From the NCBI GenBank assembly GCA_030144965.1, contig JAMPUU010000006.1, positions 1 through 64,000 on the forward strand: a stretch of DNA of 64,000 bases. Direction: 5' to 3'. The translations under genes and the position numbers were made by a program. This DNA is from Nitrospira sp. BO4. Its GTDB lineage: Bacteria > Nitrospirota > Nitrospiria > Nitrospirales > Nitrospiraceae. The notes beneath the pieces are model-generated. The model ran no database searches. It saw nothing but the letters and a program-made list of their open reading frames with translations, and was not told the DNA's origin. Positions 8,909 through 18,211 of the stretch are shown here, piece by piece (position 1 is the first letter of the stretch; the number at the start of each line of letters is the position of its first letter).

Positions 8909-9260
8909 GCGCAACCGGCCTTCGTCAAGCATACGCCGCCAACCCCGAAAACCGCATGAATCGACCGTAGGGCTACATCGCTGTCCCAATTCAATGGCCC
9001 AGCGACTTAGATTCAGGTCTTTTTTGTGAGTTCCTAAGGTGTTTCCCTATCCAGAATGAAGGGAGACCGGCCGATAATAGTACGAGAAGCGGATGCGGAA
9101 GACAGCATTGACGCAGCAGCGGGGATCATAAGTTGAACGGGCTTCGGGCTTTCACCAGTTCAGAAACACCAGCGTTCTTATTAGAATACTGTGCAAGAGG
9201 CAATTCTCAAAAAGTTACTGAACAGGACGTCCCTAGGCGGGCTTCGAGGCGATTGTTGAC
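8909..9260. other. intergenic stretch between the two HicB-like genes
   Basis: About 350 bp without a convincing gene; the short frames here have neither ribosome-binding sites nor family resemblance. It ends in the palindrome described in the next entry. Confidence 0.35.
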
Positions 9261-9270
9261 TTGTATACAA
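9261..9270. promoter_or_regulatory. palindrome TTGTATACAA, operator-like
   Basis: A perfect 10-bp palindrome overlapping a TTGACT (9256-9261) that could be a -35 element. TTGTATACAA-type sites are classic operators of GntR/FCD regulators. The HicB-like 56-residue ORF starts about 80 bp downstream. No GntR gene lies in the window. Confidence 0.3.
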
Positions 9271-9351
9271 TCTTGTGTTCGAATTCATGAGTGGTTTGAG
9301 GGACGGGTGCGTGTTTTGGTGTGTTGCCACAATCTATATTAGGGGTGCCCC

Positions 9352-9522
9352 ATGCAGGCGATTAAATATTTCTATCTGGAAAATGAAAAGCAGTGGCTGG
9401 CCTATCTGCCGAACTTTCCCGACCACTGGGTGCAAGGAGAGACCTTTGAAGCCCTGCAAGTGAATCTTTACCGTCTGAACTTTGACCTGACCCTGCTGGA
9501 GGCTTTAGGGAAGGTTTTCTGA
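9352..9522 (+). CDS. HicB-like small protein (copy 2)
   Basis: A 56-residue protein starting MQAIKYFYLENEKQWLAYLP and continuing with NFPDHWVQGETFEALQVNLYRLNFDLTLLEA. It aligns without gaps worth noting to the N-terminal part of the protein at 8615-8908: K-Y, W-x-x-Y-L, F/Y-P, G-x-x-FE-x-LQ and L-x-x-L-x-x-x-L are shared. GGGG lies about six bases upstream of the ATG. It corresponds to the minimal HicB-like fold without a DNA-binding tail. No toxin partner is adjacent. A recent duplication of a solitary family is the simplest reading. Confidence 0.6.
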   Translation: MQAIKYFYLENEKQWLAYLPNFPDHWVQGETFEALQVNLYRLNFDLTLLEALGKVF

Positions 9523-9796
9523 GCCCTGCTTGACCACGCGAAACAAACGACTGCCTCTTCAAGTCTCTTCTCGGTATTTCGATATCAATCTATCGTTCCA
9601 GGTCCCCAGTTACTTGGAGGCGCACTGGACCTCCCTCCTTTACCCGCCATGGGAATCACGGTGTGATATGCGGCTATATTCTCTCCGATAGTGTTCAGCT
9701 TCTTGTATTCATGCCTTGGCACCTTGTCACAGTAGCCGCACTCTGTTAATGTGTGGGACCGTTTCCTGTTATTCATTGGATTTCAAACATCTCTGA

Positions 9797-10924
9797 ATGG
9801 TCTGGGACCCAAAAGATCCTTGGGGTAAAAAGGCTGATCCGCTTGAGGAAGCATTCAAGCAGGCCCAATCGCAATTCAAGGATCTGTTTCCTCCCGGCAA
9901 GTTGAAGAGCCTCCTACCCTCGGGCGGAATGTGGAACCTCGTCCTCGCCGCCTTGATGATTCTGCTGGTCTGGCAGAGTGTGTTCATCATCGCTCCCGAC
10001 GAAGAAGGTGTCGTGAAACGGTTCGGTGTGCCGGTCCGCGCGGTTGAGCCCGGTCCTCACTTCAAGATTCCTCTCGTTGAAACCGTCCTCCAGCCGAAAG
10101 TCGCTAAACTCTATCGTGTGGAGGTCGGCTTCCGGACCAACCAGCAAGGCCGCCAGCAGATGGTGCCTCAGGAAGCCCTGATGCTCACCGGCGATATGAA
10201 CATCCTCGCCATCGAGTTCATCGTCCAATATAAGATTAAGGAAGCTCGCGACTTCTTGTTCAATGTAGCGGATATCCATGAAACGATCGGCAAGGCGGCT
10301 GAAGCCTCGATGCGGGAAGTGGTCGGCAAGAGCAAGATCGATGAAGCCCTGACCACCGGGAAAGCGGTGATTCAGCAAGACACCTTGACGTTGCTCCAAC
10401 TGATCCTCGATCAGTACCGCTCCGGCGTGCAGATTGCCGCCGTGCAACTTCAAGACGTCGGTCCTCCGGAAGCGGTCGCCGCCGCCTTCAAAGACGTGAC
10501 GAACGCCAAAGAAGACCGTGAAAAGCTCATCAATCAAGCCCAAGGATACCGAAACGACATCATCCCGAGGGCGAAAGGTGAAGCCGCTGAACTGGTCAAC
10601 CGAGCAAAGGGGTTTGCGCAGGCCCGACTCAATCGTGCCCAGGGAGAGACGAACCGTTTCCTCGCGACCTTGAAGGAGTACAACCAAGCGAAGGACGTGA
10701 TCAGCAAACGGATCTATATCGAAACGATGGAAGAAATTCTGCCGAACATGGAGAAGATCATTATCGACGGAAAAGGCGGTGAGCGTTTGCTGCCGTATCT
10801 TCCCTTAGACCGTCACTCCAGACCTGCGTCCACGGCCGGCGTCAAGTCAGGTTCACAACCGGAGATTGAGGAGTCTCGGCCTGAGCCATCTCCTAGCTTA
10901 AAATCTCGGGGTACCAGACCATGA
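9797..10924 (+). CDS. hflK: membrane protease regulator HflK
   Basis: SPFH/band-7 protein that forms a large membrane cage with HflC around FtsH and modulates its proteolysis. It has 375 residues: a G/P/W/D-rich N-terminus (MVWDPKDPWGKKADPLEEA), one membrane segment (about 50-70, LVLAALMILLVWQSVFII), the band-7 domain starting at DEEGVVKRFGVPVRAVEPGPHFKIP, and a long charged coiled-coil. The C-terminal tail is Pro/Ser-rich. It overlaps hflC by 4 bp (ATGA), so the two are translationally coupled. ftsH is not in the window. No strong ribosome-binding site precedes ATG 9797. Confidence 0.95.
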   Translation: MVWDPKDPWGKKADPLEEAFKQAQSQFKDLFPPGKLKSLLPSGGMWNLVLAALMILLVWQSVFIIAPDEEGVVKRFGVPVRAVEPGPHFKIPLVETVLQPKVAKLYRVEVGFRTNQQGRQQMVPQEALMLTGDMNILAIEFIVQYKIKEARDFLFNVADIHETIGKAAEASMREVVGKSKIDEALTTGKAVIQQDTLTLLQLILDQYRSGVQIAAVQLQDVGPPEAVAAAFKDVTNAKEDREKLINQAQGYRNDIIPRAKGEAAELVNRAKGFAQARLNRAQGETNRFLATLKEYNQAKDVISKRIYIETMEEILPNMEKIIIDGKGGERLLPYLPLDRHSRPASTAGVKSGSQPEIEESRPEPSPSLKSRGTRP

Positions 10925-11781
10925 CGAAACAAGGATTGGCGATCACAGTCCTGGCCGCGATTGTCGCGTTGTTTGTGCTTGGCGCGTCTCCGATCTTCGT
11001 CGTGGACGTCATCCAGACGGCCATCGTCGTGCAACTCGGAAAACCCGTGCGCAATATCACCGAACCCGGACTCTACATGAAAATGCCGTTCGTCCAGGAG
11101 GTGACGTACTTCGAAAAACGACTGTTGGACTACGATTCGAATGCGCAGGATGTCATTACCCAGGACAAGAAGACCTTGTTGCTGGACAACTTCGCCAAAT
11201 GGCGGATCACAGATCCGTTGAAGGTCTATCAGGCATTCCAAAGCCAGCGGGGCGCCCTCCAACGGTTGCACGATATCATCTATTCCGAGCTCCGCGTCGA
11301 ACTGGGCCGCCACGAGTTGCTTGAAATCGTCTCGAGCACGAGGGCCGAGATCATGCGGGTGGTCACCGAACGCGCGAATGAAAAGGCCTCGGCGTACGGT
11401 ATCGAGATCCAGGATGTGCGGATCAAGCGGGCCGATTTGCCCGAACAGAACGAAAAAGCGGTCTTCGCGCGTATGCAAGCGGAGCGAGAACGGCAGGCCA
11501 AACAGTATCGAGCGGAAGGAGCCGAGGAAGCCCAGAAAATCAGGTCAGAAGCCGAAAAGGACCGGGAAATTATCCTCGCCCAAGCCTATAAAGAATCTGA
11601 GGAACTCCGCGGCAGCGGTGATGCTAAAGCGTTTCGGACCTATGCCGATGCGTACAGACAGGACCAGAAGTTTTTCGAGTTTACCCGTTCCATGGAAGCC
11701 TACAAGTCCGCCTTCAAAGAAGGTTCCACCTTGGTGATGAGCCCGGATTCAGAATTCTTCCGCTACTTGAAACAACGCTGA
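10921..11781 (+). CDS. hflC: membrane protease regulator HflC
   Basis: Partner of HflK in the FtsH-associated SPFH complex. It has 286 residues with an N-terminal membrane anchor (about 5-25), the band-7 start TAIVVQLGKPVRNITEPGLYMKMPFVQEV, the YFEKRLLDYDS segment and a long coiled-coil rich in E/A/R (QAERERQAKQYRAEGAEEA). It ends with the SEFFRYLK motif typical of HflC. It starts within the last codons of hflK. The stop is only 4 bp from the convergent fhs stop, so the transcripts must terminate inside or overlap the opposite gene. Confidence 0.95.
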   Translation: MTKQGLAITVLAAIVALFVLGASPIFVVDVIQTAIVVQLGKPVRNITEPGLYMKMPFVQEVTYFEKRLLDYDSNAQDVITQDKKTLLLDNFAKWRITDPLKVYQAFQSQRGALQRLHDIIYSELRVELGRHELLEIVSSTRAEIMRVVTERANEKASAYGIEIQDVRIKRADLPEQNEKAVFARMQAERERQAKQYRAEGAEEAQKIRSEAEKDREIILAQAYKESEELRGSGDAKAFRTYADAYRQDQKFFEFTRSMEAYKSAFKEGSTLVMSPDSEFFRYLKQR

Positions 11782-11785
11782 CCCT

Positions 11786-13468
11786 TCACGAAAGTCCCAC
11801 AATGTTTCCGCTTGTTGCGTCAAGACTGATCCGCTCACCTGCCGGCTTCTTGGGCAATCCCGGCATCAATTGAATCCCCGAACAAACCGCAGTCACGAAT
11901 CCCGCTCCGGCCAAAATACGCAGTTCCCGAATGGGAACCGTGAATCCGGTCGGCCTCCCCTTTAATGTGGGATCGTGTGACAACGACAGCGGAGTTTTGG
12001 CCATGCAGACGGGTAAACCACCGAATCCCAATGCTTCTGCGGTGTCAATCTGACGCTCCGCCTCCGGCTCAAACTTGACCCCCGCTGCCCCATACATCTG
12101 CGTAGCAATGGTTTCGATCTTTTTTCTGATCGGCCAGGATAATTCGTAGAGAGGTCTGAAATGGGCCGGCTTCTCGGATGCTTTGGCAACCGCAGCTGCC
12201 AGCTGTTCGGCCCCCTTCCCGCCGTCAGCCCAGTGGGTTGATACCGCCGCATCCACAGCCCCCATCTTCAGCGACTGTTCTCGAACCCAATCCAACTCAT
12301 CCTGGGGATCACTCTTGAAGGCGTTCACCGCGACAACAACCGGGACTCCATGCGCCAGTACGTTGGCGACATGCTGTTCGAGATTGGAGATTCCCTTCGA
12401 TAACGCTTCCTGATTCGGCCCCGTCAAACTTGCGGGTAGCGCAACGCCGGCCTTGGCAACACCTCCCCCGCCATGGAGTTTCAAAGCCCTTAATGTCGCC
12501 ACCACCACCGCCACCGTCGGTGTGAATCCCGACACCCGGCACTTAATATTAAAAAACTTCTCTGCCCCAAGATCGCTGCCGAAACCCGCCTCTGTCACAA
12601 CGAAATCCGCACATCTCAAAGCAATCGCATCGGATATGACTGAGCAGTTGCCGTGCGCAATGTTGCCGAAGGGGCCTGTATGGACGAATGCAGGAGTCCC
12701 TTCGAGGGTTTGGACCAGGTTCGGCTTTAGGGCGTCCTTCAGCAGCACAACCATTGATCCCACACAACCGAGCTCTTCGGCTGTGACTGGCGCACCTGAT
12801 TTCGTAAGCCCCACCACAATTCGGCCAAGTCGGCCACGGAGGTCTCGGTGATCCTTTGCCAAGGCCAGCGCCGCCATAATTTCTGATGCCTCGGTAATGA
12901 CAAACTGCCCCAGGCGCCTGCCTGACTCCTCTCCCAGCAAGACCTCCCTGAGAGCTCGATCACTGATACATAGAGTCCGAGGCCATGTGACCCGTTGAGG
13001 ATCGATCGAGAGTGCATTTCCGTGAAACAGATGATTGTCGAGGAACGCTGAGAGGAGATTATGGCTGGCGGCGACTGCATGGGCATCCCCGGTCAGGTGA
13101 AGGTTGATATCCTCCATCGGAATAACTTGGGCGCGCCCTCCGCCGGTACCGCCGCCCTTCACTCCAAACACGGGCCCGAGAGAGGGCTGCCGAAGGGTCA
13201 GCGCCGTCCTATGCCCTAGCCGTGAGAGCCCCATGGCAAGGCCTATGGAGGTCGTCGTCTTCCCTTCTCCTAAGGGTGTTGGATTAATCGCTGTAACAAG
13301 GACATACCGTCCCTTCGGCACTGACCGGAGACGATCCAATACCTGCAGGGAGACTTTTGCCTTGTCGCGACCATACAGGGTGAGCTCTTCGGGACGTATC
13401 CCGAGCTGGGAACCGATATCGACGATAGGGCGGGGATTGACGGACTGCGCGATGTCGAGGTCGGTCAA
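11786..13468 (-). CDS. fhs: formate--tetrahydrofolate ligase
   Basis: Makes 10-formyl-tetrahydrofolate from formate, ATP and THF, feeding one-carbon metabolism. The 560-residue length is normal. The nucleotide-binding segment TAINPTPLGEGKTTTSIGLAMGL (about 60-82), the RQPSLGPVFGVKGGGTGGG segment and the MDDLNLHLTGD-like MEDINLHLTGD are diagnostic. The reading frame opens with TTG at 13468 (TDLDIAQSVNPRPI follows); no ATG is available nearby, and the ribosome-binding site is modest. The gene stands alone, tail-to-tail with hflC. Confidence 0.96.
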   Translation of the reverse strand: MTDLDIAQSVNPRPIVDIGSQLGIRPEELTLYGRDKAKVSLQVLDRLRSVPKGRYVLVTAINPTPLGEGKTTTSIGLAMGLSRLGHRTALTLRQPSLGPVFGVKGGGTGGGRAQVIPMEDINLHLTGDAHAVAASHNLLSAFLDNHLFHGNALSIDPQRVTWPRTLCISDRALREVLLGEESGRRLGQFVITEASEIMAALALAKDHRDLRGRLGRIVVGLTKSGAPVTAEELGCVGSMVVLLKDALKPNLVQTLEGTPAFVHTGPFGNIAHGNCSVISDAIALRCADFVVTEAGFGSDLGAEKFFNIKCRVSGFTPTVAVVVATLRALKLHGGGGVAKAGVALPASLTGPNQEALSKGISNLEQHVANVLAHGVPVVVAVNAFKSDPQDELDWVREQSLKMGAVDAAVSTHWADGGKGAEQLAAAVAKASEKPAHFRPLYELSWPIRKKIETIATQMYGAAGVKFEPEAERQIDTAEALGFGGLPVCMAKTPLSLSHDPTLKGRPTGFTVPIRELRILAGAGFVTAVCSGIQLMPGLPKKPAGERISLDATSGNIVGLS

Positions 13469-13613
13469 GGGCTGTCTTTCTACTTTACGCTTTAGATGAT
13501 ACCTGACGGTAATAATACAGCATGGAGTCTCGCCAAGAACTGGATTGGAGTGAGGTTAGCGACCTTGGGTGGGAACAACTCAAACTCTCACACTGAGAAC
13601 GTCTGACTCTCTG

Positions 13614-14633
13614 TTACTCTAGGATGTACTTGGTGGGGTCTAGTGCCTGTCCGTTCAATTTCACCATGTAGTGGAGGTGAGGACCCGTGGAAAGGCCCGA
13701 GCTCCCGACAAGCGCAATGACGTCGCCGCGATCGACTCTCTGGCCTTCTTTCACCAGTGCCTTCGCCAGGTGCCCATAAAGAGTTTCAACTCCGTAGCCA
13801 TGGTCAACACGAACCATGTGCCCAAGCTTAGGATCGTACCCTATGGATGTAATCCTTCCTTGAGCGGGAGCACGGACCGGAGTGTTTGGCGCGGCTCCGA
13901 TATCCAATCCGTCATGCCAGGCTGGTTTTTCCGTAAAGGGAGAAATTCGAGGACCAAACCCCGACGTTACCCACCCTCTCACAGGCCAAATCGAAGGTGT
14001 CGAGGCCCAGCGAGTTGAGCGTTGCTCGGCAGCTTGCGATAACTCGTTCAACATGCGCTCTTGCGCCGTCGCGGCTTTCGAAAGCCATTCCAGGCCTTCC
14101 TTGACCGCGGCCACTGCCGCCACGTCATTTGGAGATGGTTCAATGCTGGCAGAGGATTGCTCGGGGGTTCCCTCCGTACGCTCCATAGAGCTTGGCATGG
14201 GGTCCATGGGATTGTTCCCGTTGGCGCGGGGTATACCCCCTTCCTCAGGAAGCGGCACTTCCTCACCACCTCGACCATTGACCATATCGCCTGACTTAGG
14301 AACCTCTATTCCGAGCATGACCCGAAGTCTTTGATTTACCTCATTCATGGCCCCAATGCGTTTCTTCAGATCGTCAATGGCGCTCGTGAATGCCGCAGTC
14401 TGCTCTCGTGCACTCATTGCTTCAGTACGAAAGGCAGCCAGTTCCCATACTTCTCCCGTTCTAATAACGTAGTGAGAGACCACAAGGAGATCGGCAAGAA
14501 CGACCAGCCCTACACACACAAGCAACCTACGGAGAAGCTTCTTTGAAAAGCTGAAGCGAAGGGGTTTTGCAGTGGACCCTCGAAAAACTACGACCGTATA
14601 GGCATCGCCCTCTGGACCGTTTGTTTGCCCCAT
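13614..14633 (-). CDS. M23 family peptidoglycan endopeptidase, membrane-anchored
   Basis: A 339-residue envelope protein: a short cytoplasmic N-terminus, one membrane segment (about 37-55, LLVCVGLVVLADLLVV), a coiled-coil/spacer region, and a C-terminal LytM (M23) domain. The zinc-site motifs are present: HDGLDIGAAPNTPV (H-x-x-x-D), and PHLHYMVKLNG (H-x-H), plus VRVDHGYGVETLYGHL. Such proteins cut peptide cross-links or act as regulators of amidases. ATG 14633 is preferred because AGGGGGG lies upstream and because it removes an implausible basic extension from 14693. It stands alone between fhs and cutA on the same strand. Confidence 0.9.
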   Translation of the reverse strand: MGQTNGPEGDAYTVVVFRGSTAKPLRFSFSKKLLRRLLVCVGLVVLADLLVVSHYVIRTGEVWELAAFRTEAMSAREQTAAFTSAIDDLKKRIGAMNEVNQRLRVMLGIEVPKSGDMVNGRGGEEVPLPEEGGIPRANGNNPMDPMPSSMERTEGTPEQSSASIEPSPNDVAAVAAVKEGLEWLSKAATAQERMLNELSQAAEQRSTRWASTPSIWPVRGWVTSGFGPRISPFTEKPAWHDGLDIGAAPNTPVRAPAQGRITSIGYDPKLGHMVRVDHGYGVETLYGHLAKALVKEGQRVDRGDVIALVGSSGLSTGPHLHYMVKLNGQALDPTKYILE

Positions 14634-14763
14634 AGTCTTCGCCCCCCTACCTCTACCTATCCATCGCTCGGTTCGACTGATCTCGCCCGGCAAATTACCG
14701 AATTAATCATGTATGGTCAATGCTTAAAATAGTGTTTCGGCCAAACAGTTTCAACCACATTAT

Positions 14764-15093
14764 CTAGGAGGTCTCACGTTGAACCCACTCAAGATACGGT
14801 GGAAACCCATTAATTACCGGAAGGGCTATGATTTCCGGCACTTTGTAAGAATGCATCTTTTGGATTGTCTCCTGTAGGGAAGTGAATTTATCCGAGGTGG
14901 TTTTGATCAGGAGTAGCGCTTCCTGATCATCCACGATTTTCCCCTCCCACCAATATATTGAGCGAACCGTGGGAATCGTTGACGCGCAGGCTGCTAGGTG
15001 AGATTTGACCAGTTGATCGGCAATCTTGATCGCTTCATCTTGGCTTGGCGTTGTGACCATAACAACTACCACATTGGTCGTTTCGGTATCCAT
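14764..15093 (-). CDS. cutA: divalent-cation tolerance protein CutA
   Basis: A 109-residue trimeric protein of the CutA1 family, linked to copper tolerance in E. coli though its molecular role is unsettled. The family signature is visible: VVVVMVTTPSQDEAIKIADQLV, LAACASTIPTVRSIYWWEGKI, EALLLIKTTSDKF, and HSYKVPEIIALPVINGFPPYLEWV. Full length, with no sign of fusion. It lies between the M23 and M20 peptidase genes, all minus strand, but with gaps of 100-300 bp that argue against one tight operon. Confidence 0.93.
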   Translation of the reverse strand: MDTETTNVVVVMVTTPSQDEAIKIADQLVKSHLAACASTIPTVRSIYWWEGKIVDDQEALLLIKTTSDKFTSLQETIQKMHSYKVPEIIALPVINGFPPYLEWVQRETS

Positions 15094-15389
15094 GGGATGC
15101 TCAGGATACCCAAGAGCCTTTATACAATCAACTTTAGCATTGCCACCACTGCGACCATCCCTAGACCTCTGACATATGCTTCAGCAACATCCATGCCCAG
15201 CCTGGAAAGCCTCCTGCCAGGTATCATATTGATTTGCAATGAATTAGGGCAGCTTCCTCGCCTGAGCATAGAGCCATCCAGTCAACGGCAAGATGAGAAA
15301 CGACACGGCCAAACAATTTTTGCGAAACAATGTTCAAAAACCGACCATTTGCCCCCTCGGCAGGATGTTCAAACTGCCCAAAACAGGCT

Positions 15390-16757
15390 CTATCCTTTTC
15401 TTATCTTTGCTAATTCCGAGAAATAGTGCGCGAACGCCTTCATTCCGCCGGAGGCTTGCCCCCAATCATAATATTCGTTGGGAGCGTGATACCCATGTTC
15501 CGGCAAGCTCAAACCCATGAAGAGGATCGGAGCCTTCCAGGCTTTCTGCATGGTGACCACTGCGCCGATTGATCCTCCTTCTCGCACAAAGGCCGGATCC
15601 TTACCGAACCCTGCTTTTATGGCGCGCTTCACACAATCCACGTAGGGCCCGGCAAAATCACCCTTAAATGGCTGAAGCATGCCTTCTCGTTCCACTTTCA
15701 CGCTGGGATTCACGCGAGCCACATGCTTCTTCAGCAGGGCAAATACCCTTTCGGGCGTCTGGTTTGGGACCAGGCGCATACTGACCTTGAGTTCGGCATG
15801 ACCAGGCACAACCGTTTTAACGCCTTGCCCATGGTATCCCCCGCTGAGACCATGAATCTCAAAGGTCGGAGATGCCCAAATTCTTCGCATGATATCGGCG
15901 GGATCTTTCGTGCGCAGAGATCTGAATCCGTAGGCTTCCTTGAAACGGCTTACTTGAAAGCCGGACTTGAGGAAATTCCTGATCTCCTCCTTCGTAGGTT
16001 CAACGACCTCGTCATAAAATCCCGGTATCTTCACTCTTCCGGTCTTGGCATCGAGGCAGGTATTCGCGACCTCCATCAACTCAGCCAGGGGGTTGCGAGC
16101 TGCGCCTCCGGTCACACCCGAATGTGCGTCTTTCTCCCCGGTGCGCAAGACCAGTCGCGCGCCGAGCAGACCGCGCAAGCCGTATGGTACCGCAGGCCGT
16201 CCCTTGGCAATCCAGATGGTATCCGAGACGACGACGGAATCCGGTCTTGGGACGGCCGCGCCGTCCTTAAGACCCTCGGCAAAATGCGGACTCCCGATCT
16301 CTTCTTCCAGTTCCCACAGAAAACGGATGTTGATCGGCAACCCTTGCTCGATGACATATCGAGCACCGAACAACGCCGTAAGAGCCGGCCCCTTATCATC
16401 GGTGGCGCCTCGACCATGGTACATGCCGTGCTCATTCCTAAACTCGAACGGCGCTTGCTTCCATTCCGGCTCCTGCGCCGGTTGCACATCCAGATGGTTG
16501 TAGATCGTGACGGTCGGATGCTCAGCCCCTGTTGTCCATCCACCAGAGATGAGAGGATATCCACCGGTTTCTACCACTTGCACCTTGGCGCCTATTCCCG
16601 CCAAATACTGAGCCGCGAGATCGGCCATGCGCCGCATATCGCTGGTTCGGGATGAGTCCATACTGATCGACGGAACCTTCACCATCTGACCCAAGAAATC
16701 CTCAAATCCCGGCCGCGATTCGTTTATGAACGTCCGGAGCTGCCGCTCATTCACCAT
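15390..16757 (-). CDS. M20 family metallopeptidase (dipeptidase-like)
   Basis: A 455-residue zinc peptidase of the M20/ArgE/DapE group. Zinc and catalytic signatures include TIYNHLDVQPAQE (H-x-D), GRGATDDKGP, FLWELEEEIGSPH and the C-terminal GLSLPEHGYHAPNEYYDW. The LPEHGYHAPNE ending places it with the M20 dipeptidases of the CNDP/PepV-like set rather than DapE. ATG 16757 is chosen because AAGGAGG lies nine bases upstream; the frame opens 15 codons earlier. Cytoplasmic, no signal peptide. The 296 bp between its stop and cutA carry no gene I can support beyond a doubtful 35-codon hydrophobic frame. Confidence 0.9.
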   Translation of the reverse strand: MVNERQLRTFINESRPGFEDFLGQMVKVPSISMDSSRTSDMRRMADLAAQYLAGIGAKVQVVETGGYPLISGGWTTGAEHPTVTIYNHLDVQPAQEPEWKQAPFEFRNEHGMYHGRGATDDKGPALTALFGARYVIEQGLPINIRFLWELEEEIGSPHFAEGLKDGAAVPRPDSVVVSDTIWIAKGRPAVPYGLRGLLGARLVLRTGEKDAHSGVTGGAARNPLAELMEVANTCLDAKTGRVKIPGFYDEVVEPTKEEIRNFLKSGFQVSRFKEAYGFRSLRTKDPADIMRRIWASPTFEIHGLSGGYHGQGVKTVVPGHAELKVSMRLVPNQTPERVFALLKKHVARVNPSVKVEREGMLQPFKGDFAGPYVDCVKRAIKAGFGKDPAFVREGGSIGAVVTMQKAWKAPILFMGLSLPEHGYHAPNEYYDWGQASGGMKAFAHYFSELAKIRKG

Positions 16758-16863
16758 ACGAGTGATCCTCCTTGACTGAAACTGGTGGATTATAGCGATC
16801 ACGAATTGGAAGAGAAAGCGCCGCGGGATTCAATCGAAGATGATAGAATGCCGTTCATCCATC

Positions 16864-17331
16864 ATGATCACGCAGGTCCGTGTTGTCGCTCATTTTGTAG
16901 GCTTCATGCTGATGTTCATGACAACCGGCACACCGCTACTCTTGTGGGCAGAGGAACCGATCAGCATCCAGCAGATACTTGATGAGCCACGGGGCTACCA
17001 CCTTCGGCATGTCACGTTGCAGGGCATCGTGCGTGATGTGCAGCCCTTGGCCCCCTACACAGTTCCGAATGGAGACAGTTGTTATGGAGCCTACTTGTTT
17101 CGCCTCGAAGAGGATGCTGCGACTATCCCAGTGGCAGTATTGGGTATTTGCGGCAGACCCCTCGTCCGTGACCCGGAAGTTGAGGAGGGAGATCGCGTCG
17201 AAGTGGGTGCCACGATTCAGGCACCGAGTCATGGAGGATACTACCTCAGTTTCAAAGGGTTGAAGGTGGTGACTGAAGAAGAAGGAGTCGTGCAGGCAGT
17301 GGCCGATCGCATTCTCCCAATCGCGGATTAG
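16864..17331 (+). CDS. exported protein of unknown function, OB-like
   Basis: A protein of about 155 residues with an N-terminal signal peptide (VRVVAHFVGFMLMFMTTGTPLLLWAEEP). The mature part begins ISIQQILDEPRGYHLRHVTLQGIVRDVQ and alternates beta strands, with two cysteines (GDSCYGAY and LGICGRP) that could form a disulphide. The arrangement of strands with V-x-L-x-G-x-V resembles periplasmic OB-fold proteins, but no family is claimed. The start is uncertain: ATGs at 16840, 16864 and 16906 are in frame and none has a strong ribosome-binding site. It is divergent from the M20 peptidase gene. Confidence 0.6.
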   Translation: MITQVRVVAHFVGFMLMFMTTGTPLLLWAEEPISIQQILDEPRGYHLRHVTLQGIVRDVQPLAPYTVPNGDSCYGAYLFRLEEDAATIPVAVLGICGRPLVRDPEVEEGDRVEVGATIQAPSHGGYYLSFKGLKVVTEEEGVVQAVADRILPIAD

Positions 17332-17464
17332 GTCCTTCCTTCCGATAACCTGCGGGCATTCCATCGAGTGGCCGTGTAAACAGCCTTTGGGGAGACATGT
17401 GGTCGAATTCATCATCGGGTTCAGAGATGGAAGCGAATTCTGATAGCGTGAGGCGCTTCACCCA

Positions 17465-18211
17465 ATGAGTGCGTGGGTAGCAGGACTACGCTTCTCGATC
17501 GCCCTTGCACTGACCATGACCGTATCGGCCGGCTGCGCGAAGAGCCACGGGTTCGATCAGGCTGCGATGATCGAAGCCCTTCGCGTAGATCCCGCTCCTA
17601 ATCACAAGAACACGCCTCTCGCAAGCCAAGAATCTCGTCTCTCTCCGCCATTTCGCCTCGGTGTGTTTTTTGCGGATCACGACTTTCCAAGTCGACCATC
17701 CATCAGCAAAGTCGAATGGCTGAGTGCGGATCGAGACCAGCTTCTCCGCCATCTGATGCCATTGCGCGATCAGCACATACTGGCTGACACGTTCGTCCTG
17801 ATGGATGCGACATTGCGAGCGGAGAACATCCGTGGAGTCAGACAACTCGGCGCGCGTTATGGCGCCGATCTGGTCTTGCTTGTAGATGGTGCGGGCGCGG
17901 TCGATCGGTACAACAACCGGTATGCGTGGTTTTATCCAACCCTGATCGGCGCCTATCTCGCTCCCGGCACTGAAAGCACCGCGTTAGTCATGGTCACCGG
18001 AAGCTTGTTGGCTGTCCGTTCCGAGTGGCAGGCACCCATCCAGTCAGCGGAAGGAGTCGCAAAGCTGGTCGGCTCGGCGGTCTTGGTCGAGGATACCGCC
18101 GCTCTCAAAGAAGCCAAATCGCACGCCATTGAAGGAATCAGCAAGCGCATCGTCGATCAGCTCCCGTTATGGGCAGAAGCGTTCTCGCACTCCATCCCCC
18201 ACTCACGGTGA
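17465..18211 (+). CDS. lipoprotein of unknown function
   Basis: A 248-residue protein with a lipoprotein signal: a hydrophobic segment FSIALALTMTVSAGC, with SAGC as lipobox and Cys at residue 23. The mature part has VFFADHDF, LLRHLMPLRDQHILADTFVLMDATLRAENIRGVRQLGARYGADLVLLVDG and a hydrophobic YAWFYPTLIGAYLAPGTEST turn, reading as an alpha/beta domain. No catalytic motif is recognised. It probably faces the periplasm from a membrane anchor. It runs tail-to-tail with the beta-barrel gene; the two coding ends overlap by 9 bp. Confidence 0.65.
   Translation: MSAWVAGLRFSIALALTMTVSAGCAKSHGFDQAAMIEALRVDPAPNHKNTPLASQESRLSPPFRLGVFFADHDFPSRPSISKVEWLSADRDQLLRHLMPLRDQHILADTFVLMDATLRAENIRGVRQLGARYGADLVLLVDGAGAVDRYNNRYAWFYPTLIGAYLAPGTESTALVMVTGSLLAVRSEWQAPIQSAEGVAKLVGSAVLVEDTAALKEAKSHAIEGISKRIVDQLPLWAEAFSHSIPHSR

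Noticed and set aside
9914..10687. 257-codon frame opposite hflK
   Set aside because: Antisense shadow of hflK with no ribosome-binding site or family.
15166..15273. 35-codon hydrophobic frame on the minus strand between cutA and the M20 gene
   Set aside because: Only weakly hydrophobic, no downstream partner in an operon; could be chance.
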